A stretch of 64,000 nt of DNA. It comes from Lucifuga dentata (lineage: Eukaryota > Chordata > Actinopteri > Ophidiiformes > Bythitidae). The translations under genes and the position numbers were made by a program. Below, piece after piece: positions 49,270 through 62,338 of this stretch; positions within the stretch are counted from its first letter, which is position 1; the number at the start of each line of letters is the position of its first letter. The DNA lies in assembly GCA_014773175.1 (NCBI GenBank), contig VXCM01005082.1, positions 1 through 64,000 of the forward strand, given 5' to 3'. Below the pieces are notes generated by a model. It was not told the origin of the DNA, did no database searches, and saw only the letters and a list, made by a program, of their open reading frames with translations.

Positions 49270-49760
49270 AGCCTGTTAGTAAAGCGATGATAAAGGTCTG
49301 ATATTGGTTCAGAGGCCTGACCTCAGGCAGGACTACAATAAGACAAATGTGAACAAATCATGCAGGTAGAAATAAGATGCGTTAAAGGAGAAACATGACC
49401 TTATCAGCCTGGAACAGTTCAGACTGGTTTTAACAGTCCTGTGTAACTTCTTTATATGCACATCAAACTTCAGGTGGGGATCTGGAGTGACACCTAATTA
49501 TTTAAACTCATTTACAACATCAGTGTCTTTTGTGTGAATAGTGATGTGAAATTCCTGGATAACTGTCTTATTGAAAAGCACATTGACTGTTTTATAGTGG
49601 TGCAGTGTTAGATGATTCCTGAAACGTCTCTGAGGCCAGACAGGGATTCTCTGCTGATACATAAAAGACTGAGTCATCTGCATACGTCTGACATTCAGTC
49701 TCTTTACAAATGCTGTTATTGTTGATACTAATGCTATCACACGTCTGTTGGTTCCTTTGT
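49270..49760 (-). pseudogene. Antisense LINE reverse-transcriptase fragment (L2-like)
   Basis: Minus-strand pieces CQTYADDSVFYVSAENPCLA (YADD box) near 49670, then VIQEFHITIHTKDT, then LGVTPDPHLKF near 49470 form the palm and following region of a LINE reverse transcriptase, broken by frameshifts. A different LINE type from the one at 40915-41475. Confidence 0.6.
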
Positions 49761-50067
49761 TTACTGTTATTATTCAAAACCTTATGAAGCGATTATGCCA
49801 AACTTTGTGGAGGGTTTGGGTCGGGGAAGAAACATGACATTTTGGTGAAGATCTGTGTGCAGTAATGGGTCCAGAATTTTTGGAAATTATTCCTTAACTT
49901 TATGACATCATTAATGAAATAAAATCAGCGATCTTTATGCTGTGATAGATTTTCAAACGGTGCAGTTTGGTCCAGATGTGGAAAAGTATCTGGATCTGGT
50001 GGATCTTTGCTGCACTGTAAGAAACATGCAACAACCACTAGCGTGTTGCTGCAGTTTTGATGTATCT

Positions 50068-50362
50068 TTAAAGGACCATACTGCCCATTTTGAATGTTTG
50101 AGCCTAATATATTCCATTTTCATACATGTTACGTTACTGACAATCATTTCCCAAAGGATAAAACCGTATTTCAGCTTTCCTGATATATTGCTAGATTTCT
50201 TAATCTTTCAAAATCAAATATTGAAGTGATACACCCACCTTAAAAATCCATGTTTCTCTTGCTAATAGTTACACAGCCTTATGAAATCACAGNGTGATAC
50301 ACCCACCTTAAAAATCCATGTTTCTCTTGCTAATAGTTACACAGCCTTATGAAATCACAGCG
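50068..50362. mobile_element. TTAA-flanked element, copy H, truncated
   Basis: TTAA|AGGACCATACTGCCC left end, same orientation as copy C. The element stops at GAAATCACAG, within a few bases of the internal GGTCCTTTAA end-like site. Bases 50226-50292 are repeated exactly at 50294-50360 around N (50293). Confidence 0.75.
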
Positions 50363-50887
50363 GAAACTAAATCAAGAATTTCTTCACAACTTTCCCTGTG
50401 AAAATCATAGTAGAGAATCAGATTTACTGGTAAAGTACCAACTAGAATACATTCTATGTTATTTGTTCCACTTATTTTGATTCATACATAAATGTAACAC
50501 ACTTGTAAATGAATGAAATCCTTATAATTTGCTCTTGTTCTGTGTTCATTCATAAAGGATTCTGTCTTCCTGCAGGGAGAATTCTACCTGCAGTAACAGA
50601 TATGTAACACTAGATGTCAGTGTTCAGGAGGGAAAGACAGAAAGTACCATTCTGCTGACATTTCTGTGTAAGTTATAGAAATTCAAAATAAATCTATAAA
50701 CAAGTAACTTAAAATGGCTTCATGTTAGACTGGATGAACCAGATTTAAAGCCTTCTCCTTTCTGATGGATGAAATATTATAGAGCAGCAGTCATCAAATC
50801 AAACTAAATCACAGCTGATTCGTTGAGGAGTTTGTATTCAGACTAATCACCGGTGACTTTTCATTCAGGCATTAATAAAATGACGCA

Positions 50888-52617
50888 CAGAGGTGTGTAG
50901 TAACAACGTTCCATTTACTCCGTTACATTTATTTCAGTAAGTTTTTTCACAATATTGTACTTTACTGAATAGTTTTATTGCAGGATTGCTTCGGTTACAG
51001 AGATGGAAAAACTGAATGTTGCTCAAAATAAAGCTGCACGTTGTGCCTTACAGCACTTTTACAAAGGTAATGTAGCTAACATGCATGATGTCTGGGCTGG
51101 CTAACTGTCAGACAGATCCACCTATGCTCTGCTTAGTTTAATCAGAAATACACTGGAGACAAGAACACCAAAGCTCTTATATGAAAGGTTATTTTCTTAG
51201 TTTTTTCATCAAACACGATATGTGATAGAAAAAAGGTTCAGGTTACCTAAATCAGAAACAAATATGTTACAGAGCACAGTAATGTACAGAGCCATGGTCA
51301 TCTGGACCTCACTGCCAGTGCATAAAAAACAAGAAAATACTAAGGATCGGTTCAAAACTTTCTTAAAACAGCATCTGAAAGGACAGCAGTAATTTGGATG
51401 TAATGAATTTAAAGATACTTTACCCTTAGATTTCTGATTTTATGTTTGTTTGATATCTTGTTAAACTGTGATAATTGTTTCTCTTCGAATTTTCTTTTTT
51501 GAATTATTAATTTTAGGAAACGGAGCTTTTTGTTTGTTCTGTGGTGGGTGGTGTATTGTATATATTGTATGTATTGTTTATGTATTCTGTGTGTGTGTTG
51601 GACCCCAGGAAGAATAGCCAATGCGTAAGCTGGTGCTAATGAGGATCCTAATGAAGAAAGAAAGAAAGAAAGGATACTTTTAACTTATACTTGAGTATAT
51701 TTATGAAGATAAAAATATACTTTTACTCTGTTACATTTGGTCGCACTCTTTGCGTTACTTTTGATTTCACCGTCTGAATTCAGTCACGTTCAGTTTTTCT
51801 CTCATTGTCAGACACTACACTGTCTGCCTCAGCTCCCAAGTAGCCACGCCCCCACCCTCTGTTTCCATGGTTTCACCTGGAGCAGAACAATCATGGTGGA
51901 ATCAACAGCAGGAGGTTTAGAAGAGGCACATCCCTGGCCACACATTCAAACGTTGTTTTCTTTTCAGCTACATAATGCATTGCGTCTTTGTCTCTGGAAC
52001 TGAGGGAAACGTGTGGCAGTAAGCTGCAATGTTAGCTACTTAGCCAGCTGCTGCTGCTAATGCTAGCTCAAGTTTTCCTGTTCTATTCTGAGTAAATTCA
52101 TGAAGCTAACCCAGCTAACTGTCTTAACTAGCTGCTGCTGCTAATGCTAACTCAAGTTTTCCTGTTCTATTCTGACTAAATTCATGAAGCTAACCTAGCT
52201 AACTGTCTTGGGGCCAGGCCAGAATTGTCATGATTTGTTACGTGGTAAATATCTGATTTATTACTGTCTACTGTCTCTTTATATGATATGATTTGGATTG
52301 TATTAGAAGCTACATATGGATACTTAGCATTTTTTTTCCTCAGACGAGCACTTTATATCTTGTTGATAATTCTAAAGAATAAACTTGATCAAAGTTACTC
52401 ACTACTCAAGTAATCTTTTAATAGATACTTTCTCACTCAAGTCATTATTTTGGTGACTACTCTTACTTATACTTGAGTTACTNTTTAATAGATACTTTCT
52501 CACTCAAGTCATTATTTTGGTGACTACTCTTACTTATACTTGAGTTACTATTATTATAAAATAACAATACTTTTACTTGAGTACAGTTTCTGGTACTCTA
52601 CCCACCTCTACCCACCT
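50888..52617. mobile_element. hAT-like CAGAGGTGTGTA element, opposite orientation, interrupted by a LINE
   Basis: Starts CAGAGGTGTGTAGTAAC and ends near GGTACTCTACCCACCTCT. Same family as 35434-36568. Contains the LINE insert 50987-51670 and an N with an exact 66-base duplication (52417-52549). Confidence 0.7.
50987..51670 (+). mobile_element. Rex1-like LINE 3' end inserted in the hAT-like element
   Basis: Plus-strand protein pieces VAQNKAARCALQHFYKGNVA, TPKLLYERLF, FRLPKSETNM, YRAMVIWTSLPV and RFKTFLKQHLKG are the C-terminal end of a fish Rex1-type LINE, with stops between them. The tail is GACCCCAGGAAGAATAGCC and then (GAAA)n. It is flanked by AGGAT at 50982 and 51671, a possible short target duplication. 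Sequence on both sides joins up when compared with the uninterrupted relative at 36440-36480. Confidence 0.75.
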
Positions 52618-52842
52618 CATCATCCACATCAACTGCTGCGTGGTAGTTATCAACAGTCACCAGGAGAGGGCGCCATGTTCACGATTTACTGCCAATCACA
52701 CATCAACATTACAGCAAAATGACAGCGCTCACATGTATTTTTGTCCATTCTGCAAACATGGCTACAATGAATATAGCACATAGATATTTATAATTACTTA
52801 AACAACTGAGTATTACAGTGACTTCTGCTCTCCCAAGTCTCC

Positions 52843-52843
<1 letters not shown>

Positions 52844-52876
<33 letters not shown>
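52844..52876. repeat. (CA)n microsatellite
   Basis: CA run of about 32 bases. Confidence 0.9.
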
Positions 52877-52878
<2 letters not shown>

Positions 52879-53308
52879 CCACCTTTATGACAAAATCAAC
52901 ATCAGCAACAATCTTCCCGTTTGTGTCTCTGGAACTCAACATGATGCATTCAAAGTCTGTGGGATTAATATGGTTCTATCATCTTAAAGTCTGAAAAGTG
53001 CTCCATGTTTTTATGAAGTGGTGTAATTCTCTCATTGGTCCACAAGGTGGCAGAATAACTCAATTTAACCAACATCTCAGTCACATATTGGTTGTAATGT
53101 CACGGAGTTACAGTTGGTGTTTGGTTTCATGGAGCGTCTATCAGCATTTATCGGCATATTTAAGATTATATTTTATGTTTAAATTCAAACTATTTCAGTG
53201 AACAGAATTACAGAAGTTTAAGACACTAAAAGACGTTTCATGAATTCCTGTTAAATGAGTATAAAAATTGTACTAATAATACTGATTACTAGAATTTCAC
53301 CTATATAC

Positions 53309-53310
<2 letters not shown>

Positions 53311-53340
<30 letters not shown>
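53311..53340. repeat. (CA)n microsatellite
   Basis: CA run of about 28 bases, 30 bases before copy I. Confidence 0.9.
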
Positions 53341-53342
<2 letters not shown>

Positions 53343-53371
53343 GTGTGTTTATAAACGCATTAAAACTTGAA

Positions 53372-53889
53372 TTAAAGGACCATACCGCCCATTTTGCATG
53401 TTCGAGCCTAATTCCAGTTTTCATACATGTTACGTTACTGACAATTTCCCAAAGCATAAAACTGTATTTCAGCTTTCCTGATATTTTCAAAATCAAATAT
53501 TCAAGTGATACACCCACCTTAAAAATTCATGTTTCTCCTGCTAATAGTTACACAGCCGTATGAAGTCACGGTCCTTTAAATTTTTCCATAAACACAGGTC
53601 TTCTTTTGGGACTATATTCCCCGGTGGAGGCATACATTCACTCCACGCTTTTTATTGAGCTTAAACACTAAAATTACATAACTTCTAAAAAAACCTGAAT
53701 ACACGTCTTGTTGGTGATGATGGATTACCTATCCCAAGAACGTTTACAGTATCAACAAGTTGATTTTAATAGCAGAATGAACTGAAACCAATGGAGGTCT
53801 GGAAGGTAGGAAAAACATTTTTAATTCACCGTTCCAGTAGTATGCTTTGGGAAATGATTGTCAGTAACATTACATGTATGGTCCTTTAA
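53372..53889. mobile_element. TTAA-flanked miniature element, copy I
   Basis: TTAA|AGGACCATACCGCCC to ATGGTCCT|TTAA, same orientation as copy C, right inverted repeat shortened after TAACATTACATGTATG. Confidence 0.8.
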
Positions 53890-55189
53890 ATTAAGATGTA
53901 CATGTATGTTGTACATTTGGCTGAAATTAATGTTTTCCCATGTGTAAAATTATCAATGACAATTTTGATTTATGAGTCAATTTTAGCCCCAAATGTTGAT
54001 GAAATGTGTCCAATCATCAGTACTAAAACAATATCTTTGAAGCAAAAAAAAAAAAAAAATCTAAGTCATATTGTGACGGCAAATGCAAACAATAAACATG
54101 TGACGTTAAGAATATGGCATTAATGGCATAATAACATGAATGAGTCTGCATGGAGTTTAAAGCACAAAACTAGTAAATACTGTAGTTACACGACTGATTT
54201 GGTGTTTAGTTCAGTTCAGACTTTATTAAAATCCCAAAAGGTCAACACAGGACAACAATACGGTCAAAGAGACGGATATTAAATGAGAAGCGGGTTCCAC
54301 GTGTCCCACCAACGATCAGAACATCATACAAATCCTGTGGGATCATGTTTCAGCATTCAACTAATGTTTTCAAATTCACACGCAAATTAGAGATCGTATG
54401 AATTTAAAGGTGGATTCCACTGATTTTACACATCAAATTCAGTTTACTGGTTCCATAAAGAAGTTTCCCCCCTGTTGTCTGAAATCTGCTGAAATCTGGA
54501 TCTGTCACTTCTAGCCAGCTGAAGATATTTTGAGGCAGTTTAACTGAACATGTTGGTGATGTCTGCCAACTCTTTTTGACGAGACTTCCACGGGCGCGAA
54601 CGACGATGACCTCACTTTCACGCGGCACGTTGAATTGCTGCCGTACCGCAGTTAAGGCTAAATGGTAAATATCCTCATGGCTTCATATCATTTCTCTTCC
54701 CACTGATGCAAACTGATCTCTGAGCTTCCACTCTAACCCCCAACTTTGCACACAGCAGATTAGGCTCTTTTCATGGAGCCGTCCCTCCCCCAAACTCTAA
54801 CAATGCTCCAGTGTGGTTCCCTGCAGCCGCACAGATCTACACACAGACAGGAAAGGACACCAAGGTCTGGCCTCATGGCTGCTACCTGTCTAAACACACT
54901 TTACCACTGCAGGCTCACACACACACACTGGCTGGCAGTGATGTAAAGCAGTTAAAGGTGTGTGATAAACACCTGATTGATCTCTTATTTGCAGGCATCC
55001 GGCAGCAGCACAGGGTAACGAGCTGATTGCTGCAGATTACTTTTTAGTCTGAAAGGTGAAATCAGAGATATATTTACAAAGACTATTCCTCCTTCATTCC
55101 TATAAAAACTTCTCACCAAATAAACACATCAAAAAGCGTTTTCAGCCTTCTAAATCTGACAGCCTGTACACACCAATTCAACAAATATC

Positions 55190-55353
55190 ATATGCTGTAT
55201 ATAATATATATATTTATATAATATTTACATAATATGATAAATATAACATTATTATTATTATACATATTATATATACATATTGTATGTACTATATATATTA
55301 TATACTGATGTAAATATAGATGCAAGCAAATATTACTGTATAAAACTATGCTA

Positions 55354-55400
<47 letters not shown>
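55190..55400. repeat. AT-rich tract with (TA)n
   Basis: TATATA-rich low-complexity stretch with a pure TA run at about 55360-55400. Confidence 0.8.
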
Positions 55401-55404
<4 letters not shown>

Positions 55405-55405
<1 letters not shown>

Positions 55406-55700
55406 TTCTTTTAATGTCTTATTTCTTTGTAAAGCGTCTTTGGGTGTCTTGAAAAGCTCCATACAAATAAAATGTATTATATTATTATTATTATTCTGCT
55501 GATAACTCATATTGGATTCAACTATTCAATAATAATAACAATTCAAGTCAAGTTTATTTGTAGCCTAATATGACATCCAGTGGTTCAAAGGGCTTTACAG
55601 GCCTGCACACTAAGGTTCCCAAGCAGCCCAAACTCTAAGAAGACAAGGAAAAGCTCCCTAAAAAACATTTAGGATAAAAAAAATAAAAATAAAATGAAAG
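55405..55700. repeat. Fish interspersed repeat tail (SINE/LINE-like)
   Basis: TTTGTAAAGCGTCTTTGGGT, CTTGAAAAGCTCCATACAAA then ATT repeats is the 3' tail of a very common teleost retroposon. It is followed by TTCAAGTCAAGTTTATTTGT and GGGCTTTACAGG, another widespread fish repeat. Family names not assigned. Confidence 0.55.
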
Positions 55701-56639
55701 AAATCTCAAAGAGCGATTCCCTCTGCTCAGACGGCTGGATGTGCAATAAGAACCCAAACAGACAAACTCAGGGCATGTGACACTCAGGATCATTTTTGTG
55801 CTTGTAGAACTTTAACTTTTCTGTATGTAGGAAAAACCTCGCTGTGGGTGAAACGGCGTCACGTCACCGTGTACACCGTGTACCAACAGCTGCCACCATG
55901 CTGAAATGGTGGCCGCTGCCTGGATTAATTAAGCTGAAGTTATGCAAATTACGCCAAGATCCAGTTTGACAAATAGAAATCCTGCTGACAAATACAAAAG
56001 TCAGCTTACTTTAATGTAGAGTTTCAGTGTGTAACTTCATATCCACTGGTATTTTTGTGGTTACGTTTAGAAGCTCCACTCTTTAAGAGAATCGGACAGA
56101 TTTTGTCTTATAGGGTAAGTGAGACTCTTGTCTTGTGCATCAGTTTGTACGTTTCCCTAAAATTCAGCTGCGTCTTTGGATGTAGAATAAAGTTGTGCGC
56201 CACTTCATTCCTCTGATGACGGAGGTGAACTTCCTGAACCAGTCCAGACCAAAGGATCTGATCAGCCCTGAGAACATGTTGTCCAGAGTGGACAAAAGTG
56301 ACTACATATCAGTATGAAATATGGCGCAGCAGCCGACAGATGCTACCAGTCACAATTCTCTATAAGCTATTATGAATTTGATCAGAATTTATTTTTAGTG
56401 AATTTTGGAACCAATGCAGGTGAATCCTTTAAATCCTTTAGGATCATTTCTATAGAAATCCAACCAAAGAGGAAATGGATGTAAAGTATTGTAGATCCCT
56501 TATCTGGATTTTCTCTTTTGGAATAGCTGGTCTACATCATGTAGGCTTTTGATTTTATCTGATAAAATACCCAAATGCTTCTTATCGGGAGGAATTTGAT
56601 GTTTTGCCATTTATTCTTTCTCAGTCTGCTGCTGGTGTG

Positions 56640-57190
56640 TCACAAAGGGAAGTAGCACGACAGCTAATATTTAGCATGTGACACGAGCTTGCCAAATTTC
56701 AACGTGTTATCATACTAACGTTACCGTGCTAATATAAAACAGCTTGCACCCATGGGTGTGTGTGTGTTTACCATGCTAATTGTGATCATGCTAACATGCT
56801 AAGCAGACAGATTAAAGCAGCATGCTGAGATGCTACAAGTATCCCAAGTGTTTCCATGTTAACATGGCAATTATGATCTTGTTAACATACTAAAAGGCAG
56901 ACTGAAGCAGAGTAAACATTAGCATGCTAATATACATCAGTTAGCATGTTAATATGCTAGCAGTTTGGGTGAAACATTTAGCACATTAGCACAATCATTT
57001 TAACATGATTAGCGTGTTAATGTGCAAACACTTGGGATGGAACATGCATGCTAACGTTTAGCTACCTCAGCTTTTCTGCTAGCATGTCTCTTGATCCAAA
57101 CTGAAATATTTTGACAGCTAATAACAAAATGCTAAATATGCATGTTAACATACTAACATTAGCACGCTGAACTTACTGAGAAGATTGAAG
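56640..57190. repeat. Degenerate GCTAACATGCTAA-type repeat
   Basis: Scattered words ATGCTAACATGCTAA, TTAGCATGTTAATATGC and similar over about 550 bases, without a fixed period. Nothing coding seen in the surrounding 55700-57700. Confidence 0.65.
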
Positions 57191-57756
57191 TACAGCCTGA
57201 ATACCAGTTGAAATATAACAAATGATTGCAGATTTATTTAGTCATTTTCCTGTTTTTCCACACGTTATCTTTTTAAACAGATTTTTTTCCAGCTTGCTTG
57301 CATCCCATTAGGTTTTTGCCTCAGCATGGAGCCAGCTATGAATTCCTGTCCGGAACATTCTGCTTCATCTCTCCATCCCAACCTTTTCTTCACATCAGTG
57401 TTACATCACAATACACACACACACACACTATGCCGTGACCATCATGCCAAAACTCTCCTCACACACACATCTTTCCCTCTCTTTTCTGTGTTGATGTGGT
57501 TGTGAAGAGTTGTTGCTGATAACAGTCCATCCTGTATCTTCCAGAGGCTGAACACATTAAAAAAAAAAAAAAAAAAAAAAATTAATATTACAGACTGATA
57601 ATATTTGTACTGAGTCTCACAAATAGATACATCATGTCCCAGACAAGAGAGATAAATTGAATTAAAATAATTTTACATGTCCTGCATTTTTAATTCTGTC
57701 TTGATTGTTCAGCCCCTTTATTAATAAGCAGTCACTTAGTATATTTATCCAGCATA

Positions 57757-57779
57757 TAATAATAATAATAATAATAATA

Positions 57780-57821
<42 letters not shown>

Positions 57822-57841
57822 NAATAATAATAATAATAATA

Positions 57842-57887
<46 letters not shown>
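57757..57887. repeat. (AAT)n(ATT)n palindromic microsatellite with N
   Basis: AAT run turning into ATT run, then N (57822), then the same AAT to ATT pattern again. Looks like one locus represented twice. Confidence 0.85.
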
Positions 57888-57888
<1 letters not shown>

Positions 57889-57889
57889 G

Positions 57890-59080
57890 CTTTTTATTAC
57901 CTCAAACAACCAAAAAAATGAAAACTAAATTAAATTCAGTTCTGAAAAAATGTGTTGGAAAGGTAGGTAAGGTCAAACAAGAAGTGGAGAGTTTCTGGTG
58001 TGGATAGCGCCACCATGTGGTCATTGATGACATATTCCATGTTTTGTCATAACTTCTAACCTGGATGATACAGAAGATATAAGTCATAAAGAGATGTAAC
58101 ATAGCTAGATTAAAATTACATAGTTAGAGCTGTGTGTTCTCAGCATCTTTTCAAGACGGATCCCTTTATCAGAGTTTTTAACTGCGCTGGCAAAAGCTAA
58201 TTATAACTTATTACATAAAAGCACACAAAAACATCAGAATCTATTCAGCAGCTATTTTGTTTAAGTTTGCAGTATGAAGATATGCCAAAGCACTGAATCT
58301 CCATCTCTTTTCCCATCTTAAACATTCTTCTCTTACGGCTCTGGACCTTTCCCAGAAATACGCCCGGAGTTTCGGCAAATGACAGAACCTTTGGTTTTTG
58401 ATCAGCAACTCTTCAGAAGGAGGCTTCTTCAAAGAAATAACTTCCCACTTCACTTCTTACGCTGAACAAAAACTCCTCCTAAATGAATGGCTTTTGCTCA
58501 CAGCTGGTGGCCGCAGCTGCCAGCATTGTTGCCCACTGTCGTCCACCGGCCACAGCGCAGGCAGGATGAAGGCCGATGCAGAGGGTTGACTCAACAGGTG
58601 CACACATGAAAGAACTGCCCTTCCTCCTCCTCCTCAACACCACCAGCATCCTTGACAAGGTGTTAGTTGATTTATTTATCAGTGGTATTTCCTTAGAATG
58701 GCAACTTTCTTTAGATGATGAAATAATGAAAAGCTCAACAAGATGCTTGATTTTTGTTTTTGGTTTTCTGCTTTGAGGAAGATCCCAGAATGTCTGAACA
58801 TCCCTGCAGACCACTGGTCATCAATAAAGGTATAGATACACAAAGAAAGACAGGCTAATTTCTCCAGGAAAACAAGGCCGCAATAGACAGATAGGTCGGT
58901 TGGTCGCATTCTTTTTATCTGGATTCAGGTGCAGGTATCCGTTTATGGAAAGCTGCAACTCTTGATTCAACATTACTTTGTTAACTACAGTCAACAGGAA
59001 GAAGAAGTGGGTGACACTTTCAGCTTACACCAGGACAGCTGTGACTGACATCTGATCACATCCACATGTTGTAGTAGAGT
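57890..59080. other. Intergenic stretch, no gene seen
   Basis: Short open frames only; none shows a known domain, splice context or codon pattern that would support a gene. Confidence 0.5.
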
Positions 59081-59084
59081 CATA

Positions 59085-59218
59085 GTCAGGGTCGGATTGG
59101 CCATCAGGAGAGGCAGATGGCCAATCCGACCCTGACCGATGGCCCCCCGATGGCTGCGGCCCTGGTGGGCCGCAGCCATCGGGGGGCCAGCACAATTAAT
59201 AATAATTAAAATTAAACT
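59085..59218. mobile_element. hAT-like MITE related to 2187-2441, with two perfect hairpins
   Basis: Starts with CAGGGTCGGATTGGCCATC (from 59087). The tail AATTAAAATTAAACTAAGCA is the reverse complement of the internal TGTTTGCTTAGTTTAA-type sequence of the 2187-2441 element. Two 21-bp perfect stems: 59085-59105 with 59116-59136, and 59141-59161 with 59168-59188. Confidence 0.7.
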
Positions 59219-60185
59219 AAGCAAACATATTTTTTTCCTTTCCTAATTTTCTTGGCGCAGAGAAACAGCAAGACAAGGACTTATTCAGCCCACCTCCGGC
59301 ATCATAGGCATTCCAGTAAAAATTAGGATCCTAATCGATGCTGGTTATGGCGATGCAGTTACAAGAACAAACGGTGAGAACTTCATGCTCTTCATTTCAG
59401 TGAGGAGTTAAGAACTTGAAGGCAAGATAACTGAAGGCATACATTATTTTTACAGGGGAACAAATTAAATAATTTGAGTGAACAGAATGCTGAATTCACA
59501 GAGTGCCAACATTACTAATTAAAAAATAATTTGTAATTTAACAGCACAAATTACTAATGTGAGGGACCTATCTAGGAACTATTTCCCCCATCACCTGCTA
59601 GTTCCCACAGGTCGTGCATAGAGATGAAAATGGATCCATCCTGTCGTCTGACTCTGTGTAATGCCGAAAAAAGCATATTTATACTGTTGCAGGATTCTTC
59701 CATGAGCAGAAGCTGAAGTTAGAATTCTTCTTTTCATCCTTCTTCAATCCTTCTTTCATTCTGCTCTGTGTAGGCATCGCAGCTCCTTAGAGTGGGGGTC
59801 AAGTGGCTGCCATCAGCTTTCACGTGTATTCTGCTCGTACAGCCAGAGCGGGTGCGAAATGCAGCGCTTTGACACAACAGCGCATTTGTCCAGGTCATCG
59901 TCTAAAACTCAGTCCTGTGTGAGAGCACGTTAACCACACAACTTGACACTTTCTCACTATTTAAGAGCTCAGCGACATACAGTACCTTGGCATAAGGCTG
60001 CAGAAAAACGTGAAAATAAATCAGTGTAAAGCCTAAACATAAGTCTTATAAATTCATTGCATGTAAGATGTGTATGACAAAATCTTAATTTTAATCTGCA
60101 TTACACTCCACAGACATAAAGTTTGATGCATGTCAGATTAAGCAATGAATATCTGGTGACTCATAGCGCTACAACAAGGGCTGCT

Positions 60186-60690
60186 GTCATATTGTTCGTG
60201 ATAATACTGGTATCATTTTTTATATGATAAAAGTTGGTCAATCACGATATTGACAATATTGCAGTGTGATGATGTGCTGTAAACACTAACTCAGATTAGC
60301 TTTAGCTGCTCGTCTTCAGTTGTTATAAAACACAAATAAAATGACTGATGATGTCATTAGATCTGATCTTTAGCAGGTTATGATTTTCCCTCCAGAGCGA
60401 AATAGCCTCTGTGACGCTAAACTTAAATGCGCTCTGAAGTCCAAATCCACCGCAAGACAAGAACCGAAGCTGAAGTTAGCACAGCGGCTAAGCTAACACT
60501 GCTAGTCCCCGCTAACACAGCTGACTAAAACGAGTCAGTCCGATCAAATCGAGGTTAAAATCGACCCAAAAATGGCTCAGTACTTTCAGGCTGCTGTATA
60601 GTTTCTTCTTGTTGCACGTTACTAAAACTCATCAATGCATCATCACGCCACAACATCATCAATATCACGATATTGTAACAACTTTTTGCA
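60186..60690. mobile_element. Second copy of the 12588-13460 repeat
   Basis: Same orientation, with an internal deletion relative to the first copy; ends carry TCGTGATAAT and ATCACGATATTG, which are roughly complementary. Confidence 0.6.
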
Positions 60691-61389
60691 TGTTCATTTT
60701 TGTAATATGCCATACACAACTAATGTGAACCTTGAGAATTCAGTATCAGTCATTTCCTCCTTATGTTCAGATGCTGAGGATTAAAGTCTATCACGCTTAG
60801 AAATCACTCTTTATTCGCTTGTGACGTTTTTATTATTATTATTGCGGATTATTTTAGTAACAGGGAGTACTGAAGCTGGTAGACGTAATTTTCCCGGTTC
60901 TTTAGTTAACATGGCGTTTGAGTCAGATTTCCTGTGACGTCTGTGAGACTGAACTGTATTGTGTGTAAACGGGATTCGTGGCGGCGGAAAGATGAAAGAG
61001 GAGTGCGATGAGGAGACTTGATAGCATGGTTTTTCACAGCTCAAATGGTAAGAGGATGAATGAATCGAGGTTATCCTGAAGGATTTCTGCACAGATATGA
61101 TTTACAACACGCTGAAGGAAAAGAGAGAGAGGAGAAGAAAGAGAGGGAGAGATAAGCTGAAGGATTAAGTCTGAGCAGCAGCCCTCTTTTTCCCAGCGCC
61201 ACTGGAAGGTGATTACTGCGCGCTTTGCCATCGCTCCACTGGTTAAGCACTATGGACACCAGAGCTCAGCGCCTCACTCACAGCGCCGCTACGTTACATT
61301 AGTGCTCACTTTCTCACTTTTACACTGTTATGTTGGAGAAGTTACATGTACAGTAAATGACCATACAGTCAAACTAGCATATGCAGACA

Positions 61390-61412
61390 AGAGAGAGAGA
61401 GAGAGAGAGAGA
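61390..61412. repeat. (GA)n run, followed by (GT)n at 61480-61502 and (CA)n at 61664-61701
   Basis: Three simple repeats within about 310 bases. The open frames over them are products of the repeats and not genes. Confidence 0.85.
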
Positions 61413-61663
61413 GCACAGAGGGTGGATTAAGAATTCTGCTCTGCTTAAAACAGCCGGGTTCCTACATTTTAGTGCGCATGTGTGTGTGTGTGTGTGTGTG
61501 TGGAATGGAGAAAAGATGAAGAAACTGGTGATGAGGGGAGGGGAGGGGAGGGAGAAAGAAGTGACTCCTTTCTTTTGTCTGAAAGGCAGCTGTGGCCTCG
61601 CTGTGTAATACCTCAGCCAGAGGATGTGGAAGACACGCTGGTGGGTGGACAGTTCAGAAGACA

Positions 61664-61702
<39 letters not shown>

Positions 61703-62338
61703 TCACAGGCTCTTTCTAGATTGAAATATATTTCACTTTTAATAGTCCTGAAATTGCAGAATCAGAAATACTGAAATATGGATGGAGAACCTGAATTTTT
61801 TTTTTTTTTTTTTTTTTTAAAGTAATTTTTCTGAGCGGTTTTTGTTTCCGACACCAACGAAATCCATCCAGCAAGAGAATTATATCTTTCTATTTATGCA
61901 ACTTCCCAAGAGATGCCACGGTTAGAGCTTTTGTATGAAAAACAATCATGGTATCACGCTTTTCACAATTACTTATTAGGTACCACACACACATACACAC
62001 ATACACACACAAATAAAATTGTTCTCAATATGAGCATTTTTGGTCCATAAATAACATATGTATAACTACATAAATGAGGTAGGAAAACATCACTGTTCCT
62101 CTTTATAAACCAAAATAATGCAGTGTCTGCCTTTAACAAATACCTGCAAAATAAACGGGAATTAAATATTTGATATTTCTTTTTAAATAGCACCACTGGA
62201 CCTCCTTCAGCTTTAATGTGATTTAATATCCTAGAAGTGTTTTTATTATTTATTTATTTATTTATTTTAAGATTGAAGGGGGGGGGTTTAGATGGGAAAC
62301 TAAAACAAAGCACCTAGTATAGGAAACATGTCTTCACC

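Noticed and set aside
58241..58814. Cluster of short open frames on both strands
   Set aside because: No recognisable protein and no gene structure.
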